From NCBI RefSeq assembly GCF_910592395.1, contig NC_088318.1:8620349-8684348 (forward strand): a stretch of 64,000 nt of DNA. Direction: 5' to 3'. The translations under genes and the position numbers were made by a program. Shown here piece after piece: positions 60,290 through 64,000 of the stretch (its first letter is position 1; each line of letters opens with the position of its first letter). The stretch is from Lineus longissimus (taxonomy: Eukaryota > Nemertea > Pilidiophora > Heteronemertea > Lineidae). The notes under the pieces were generated by a model. That model was given only the letters and a program-made list of their open reading frames with translations, had not been told where the DNA came from and searched no databases.

Positions 60290-61860
60290 AGAAGATTTGT
60301 CCGGACTCCATGAAAGAGGAATGTCCGTGAAAGAGGAATGTCCTCTTTACTTTTCTAGCTCTAAATTTGTAGATGATGCAAAGAGAGTGTTCACAAATTC
60401 TCTTTTTGGCTCACTGTAGGGGAGTCTATACGATAGCTCTGTGTCCGTTGTCGTCGTCGTCGTCGTCGTCGTCCGTTGTATCCTGTGGCACATTTCTTAA
60501 CCACTTGTGCTATGAATCTGAAACTTTGTATACATAATGCTCAGGGTCATATGTACGTTGACACTGAATTTTGCTCCGGTCTGATTCTTGACTTTGCCAC
60601 CAGGGGGCTAAAACCGAGAAGTTAAAATGTGCAATATCTCATTTATTACTGATTTGTTTTTTGACAAAATTTTATGGTGGGTACCCCTAGCAAGGATACA
60701 TCACATATCATACAGGTTTTTGATTTGACCTACTTTTCAAGGTCACAGAGGTCAAACTCTAGAATTTCACCGATAGTGGCACGTTTTGTCTTTATTGGTC
60801 CTATAGTCTTTAAATTTGGTATGTAGACACCTGTTACATAGCTCTACAAAACCAAAAATTTGAATAGTGCCATATCTCGCTTATTACTGATTAGTTTTTA
60901 GTAAACATTTTATGGTAGATACTCTTAGCAAGGATACATCACATATGATACGGGTTTTTGATTTGACGTACTTGTCAAGGTCACAGAGGTCAAATGGTGT
61001 AAATTGGCCATTTGAGTGTAACTGTGGCACGTTTGTTAACCCCTAAGGCTATGAACTTGAGACTTTGTACAAAGGACCCCCTAGGTCAGCTGACCTCTGA
61101 CCCTGAATTTCAGTCCGGTCTGATTCTCGACTTGGCCACCAGGGGGCCAAAAGTGAAAACCTAGAAAGTGTGATATCTCGCTTATTAGTGATTCGTTTTC
61201 AATAAGATAAATAATATCTAGGCAAAATAGCATTTATATTCTTGTTCAGGTAATCAAAGTTATCAATATAACTGTGGTTTCAACAAAATTTAGGGAAGAT
61301 TTCGACCAATATTGAAACACTATATTTTGTAGATGAATACAAAGAGAGTGCTTACAAATCTTCTTTTTTTGTAAGATGAGACATTTCAGTAAAAAACTGC
61401 TCATATATTCATGTTGTAACAGACCTAATAATCAATCTGTCACAGTTCTAACAAAATTGGCCCAAACATAAAGCGTCCTAAGAACGAAATAACTTTTATA
61501 ATCTTGGAAAAATTTCTGTTCATGAAAGTCACTATTTTCAAAAATCAACCATGCTTCCAAGAGAAGTCCTAGCTACGCTAAACAATGATGTATATATTAA
61601 GCATAGTATATATATTAGTAATACATCTCTACCTATGGTGACACAGAAAGCATTTTTTAGAATGAAGCCTGTTTACACTATATAATGTATTTTGTAGATT
61701 TATGCAAAGACAGTGCTTACAAATCCTATTTTTTTGTAAGATGAGACATTTCACTGCTTTTGTTCATCAAAGTCACTCTTTTCAAAATTCAACCGTGCTT
61801 CCAGTCAGAGTAGTCCTAGCTACCCTAAACAATGATATACTCTAGACTCGATCAGGACAG
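60290..61860 (+). repeat. Diverged tandem repeat, about 365-bp period, split by R2
   Basis: Units share ttttgtagatgaatacaaag / agagtgcttacaaatc and ttttttgtaagatgagacat, at 60355, 61322 and 61688. The R2 repeat 60409-61200 is inserted right after the poly-T of the first unit. Confidence 0.55.
60409..61200 (+). repeat. R2 repeat copy, 3' truncated
   Basis: Starts tttttggctcactgtagggg with (CGT)n at 60447-60471. Two and a half monomers follow. The usual gtgagcacaatgg end is missing. Confidence 0.7.
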
Positions 61861-61883
61861 ACAATACTAGGATACAGACAATA

Positions 61884-63567
61884 CAGTAAACCCACCTACT
61901 CCACGCGGTACTGAATAGGCTTTACTATTCCTTTATGTACAAGGGCCAATGACTCGCTGGACTAAGGTCTAGGCGTCACAACTGCACTGCATGTGCCCGC
62001 CTTGCGTTTCTCTTCGGCAAAGCCCATCGGTGATGTCATGCGTGTACAATGCTTTGTGAGGCCTTGGGACTGGACACAATAAACCTTGAATTGGATTCTG
62101 TAGAGCACGCATGTACTGTTTGTTGCTGAGGTTAACCGGTTTAATTGAGTAGAACGGCTAAAACCAGCCACATGTCAACATACATGGTGACCCAGCAAAT
62201 ACGATTTGACATTTTCAATGAAGTCCTATCTGGGGTCCTTTACACCTAGGCCTAATCCAGTTCATGTTCAGGGTCAAGGAATGCCATTCCATCCTCCTGA
62301 TCATCATTGCCATCGGCAGGTAATTGGAGCAGTGTTCAATGGTGTCTTGCCTCATCCAGCCAGTATCAGAAGTGGTAACTTTCACATTATGTGGCAGTTC
62401 TTGCTGAGCAACTTGCTCCATCTGCCTCACAAATCCACGACGAGGAAATGTTATGTGAGCTGGAAGTTTTACTCCTGTAGTAGCAATGCACAATGTAATG
62501 GTGCAACCTCACTTGGCATTTGCACGAGATGTCCGGATTCTACCGATTGCGCCCCTGTGGTTTCACATGTGTACACAGGACGACAATCCAATAGCAAGAA
62601 AGTTTCATCCATGTTGAAAAAGAATCCAATTGGTATCTGAAACTGTTCAACTACCCCAGCGACATCATTTCTGAATTGCGCGACTCTAGCTGTGGCGTCT
62701 GCAGGGATCGTAGTAGTGTTTTTATTAGTCTTCCGAAAAGAAATGTTCTTTCTCTTCATGAAATCGGTCACCCAACCTGCTGAGGCGTGGAATTCATGCC
62801 GAATCGGTCTAGAACGGACAATTTCATTCCGTCTGTCTTCTGCCAAGTTGTCCCACCACGTTTGGAAAAGATCAAGTGCTTTTACTTGGAGGTCCGAGAC
62901 AGACACAACCAGATGCTTTTGCCTTTCACCTACGAACCACTCGTGGAGATTAGTTTCTACTTCAGGCCATGTTCCGACATGATTTTCTCGTATTTTACAA
63001 AACAAATTTTACCATTTTTCTCGAACAGTACGGCATCTAGCTCCTCTCGGTCCCATTTCCGAAAGGTGGAGGGCGGAATTCTGTGATGATTTGCAAATTC
63101 ATCACTACTGGCGACTGTCCCATTCGCCAAGGCCTCTTCACAATCGGTTAGATACCGAATTTTTTCACTGATACCGTAGCTACGTCGACGCTTTCTTAGC
63201 GGTGGTACATCCATGACAGCACATGTAGGCCTACAGCAAGCCAGAGTGTACAGGCCAAAAATGACATGACAGTAACGGCTAATGAAGATGACCCAGTAAA
63301 CATCAGCTAGGCCTATAAACCTCATCAATTTCATAATGCAATAGTATTGTGAAGAATTCGGAAGACTCGCCCATGACAATTGGCCTACAATTCCAGGTTA
63401 CCACTCTGATCTGCATGACATCACAGAGAGTTGGACTTGACCAAGAGTGGTGGTTACCTGCAGGGTTGATCGGACACATTGATTTTGGTCCTAGGAGTCG
63501 CGTGGCCCCTCCACACAAAAGAAAAGTAACGCCTATTCAGTACCGCGTGGAGTGGGTGGGTTTACTG
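61884..63567 (-). mobile_element. pogo/Tigger-like DNA transposon
   Basis: 37-bp inverted ends starting cagtaaacccacc and continuing ctccacgcggtactgaatag. The inverted similarity goes on outside these in interrupted form (gacagacaatac, agactcgat), so the original ends may be near 61835 and 63640. A pogo-type transposase lies inside. Confidence 0.8.
62214..63214 (-). pseudogene. pogo/Tigger-like transposase, frameshifted
   Basis: ATG at 63214: MDVPPLRKRRRSYGISEKIR is an N-terminal helix-turn-helix, continuing through HHRIPPSTFRKWDREELDAV. A frame change near 63000-62960 leads to the CENP-B-type second HTH (EVETNLHEWFVGERQKHLVV, AGWVTDFMKRKNISFRK) and to the DDE domain with GFFFNMDETFLLLD, whose Asp is the first catalytic residue. 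Another frame change near 62490 gives CIATTGVKLPAHITFPRRGF and TTSDTGWMRQDTIEHCSNYL. The region of the second and third acidic residues is not readable, so the copy is dead. Confidence 0.85.
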
Positions 63568-64000
63568 GGGTTGTATTGTCTGTCCTTACAATATCGAGTC
63601 TTAGTAGGATCATATCACAGAATAACCCCAAAAAAATTGCAAGAAAACGTTTTATGGTGTTATTCTCTAGATATTGGTCCAGAGAACAACATATCAAAAG
63701 TTGGCAGCAATTGGGCCTCCGCAAAGGGTCTAAATATGACGTCAAACAAAATGGCCGCCATTTGACCAAAATTCCCTATATTTCATATATCGTTTGACAT
63801 AAACAGTAGTGAACCACTTCAAACGTGCAACATACCGTAGAAAATATTGTCTTAGAAGTCATGAAATTGATATGTGGATCCTGGAGTTATGTGATGACGT
63901 CACGACGTCATCAATGACGTCATGATTGGAAATTTGCAATCTGATGGTAAATTCAAATTTGTTAAACTTCAATTCGCATGAAACAGTCAATAATCAGTCC
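63568..64000. other. Non-coding
   Basis: Apart from the outer extension of the pogo inverted repeat (to about 63640), only intron-like sequence with a run of gacgtcat palindromes at 63893-63930 is seen. Confidence 0.4.

Noticed and set aside
60447-60471. (CGT)n run as a trinucleotide expansion
   Set aside because: It is a normal part of the 5' end of the R2 family, seen also at 6420 and 18060.
62206-62640. 144-codon + strand frame
   Set aside because: Antisense shadow of the pogo-like transposase on the minus strand.

Overview
This is a window of animal nuclear DNA, intron-rich and extremely rich in transposable elements. The mix of repeats (BEL/Pao, DIRS, Penelope, piggyBac, pogo, Mutator-like, Helitron-like, LINE relics) and the two lineage-typical small gene families at the left edge point to a marine invertebrate (lancelet, hemichordate or mollusc-like). 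I cannot fix the species. No prokaryotic or organellar signal is present.

Host genes. Three consecutive, in-phase exons of a secretory-pathway Ca2+/Mn2+ P-type ATPase (SPCA, ATP2C family) lie on the + strand at 5645-5867, 28709-28894 and 48861-48965. They are separated by introns of 22.8 kb and 20.0 kb, and the rest of the gene lies outside the window. At the left edge (1-4.2 kb), probably inside an upstream SPCA intron, two small genes converge. Gene A (+) gives three terminal exons of an uncharacterised protein family. Gene B (-) gives three exons with a cysteine-rich domain like the C-terminal 'ballast' region of P2X7. Their stop codons are 22 bp apart and their 3' ends overlap. Gene B carries one in-frame TGA in its last exon.

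6-20 kb. A 5'-truncated LINE and a Helitron-like element sit inside a tandem-core repeat. Next comes a DIRS-like element (inverted terminal repeats plus internal complementary region, gag and start of RT) that has been split by a BEL/Pao retrotransposon with almost identical 203-bp LTRs but a badly broken coding region. 20-28 kb: dispersed repeats, a decayed piggyBac transposase, a deleted piggyBac relative, and LINE relics. 29-40 kb: arrays of short-period tandem repeats (about 300, 150, 145 and 90 bp) with a piggyBac-type MITE and a second MITE cleanly inserted in them. 40-44 kb: endonuclease-element fragments, a second Helitron-like copy and a Penelope-like element with GIY-YIG domain. 49-60 kb: more arrays, then a minus-strand BEL/Pao element whose gag is interrupted by a Mutator-like insertion with a perfect 9-bp target duplication. 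61.9-63.6 kb: a pogo/Tigger-like element with long TIRs.

The dominant theme is nested insertion. Because many repeats occur several times in the window, empty sites can be read directly, which dates insertions relative to each other. Several dispersed tandem-core families (called here R1, R2 and R3) share one blueprint: a 5' TTTTT(A/G)GCTCA start, a tandem core, a 3' TGAGC, and a terminal hairpin whose stem sequence changes in both arms between families.
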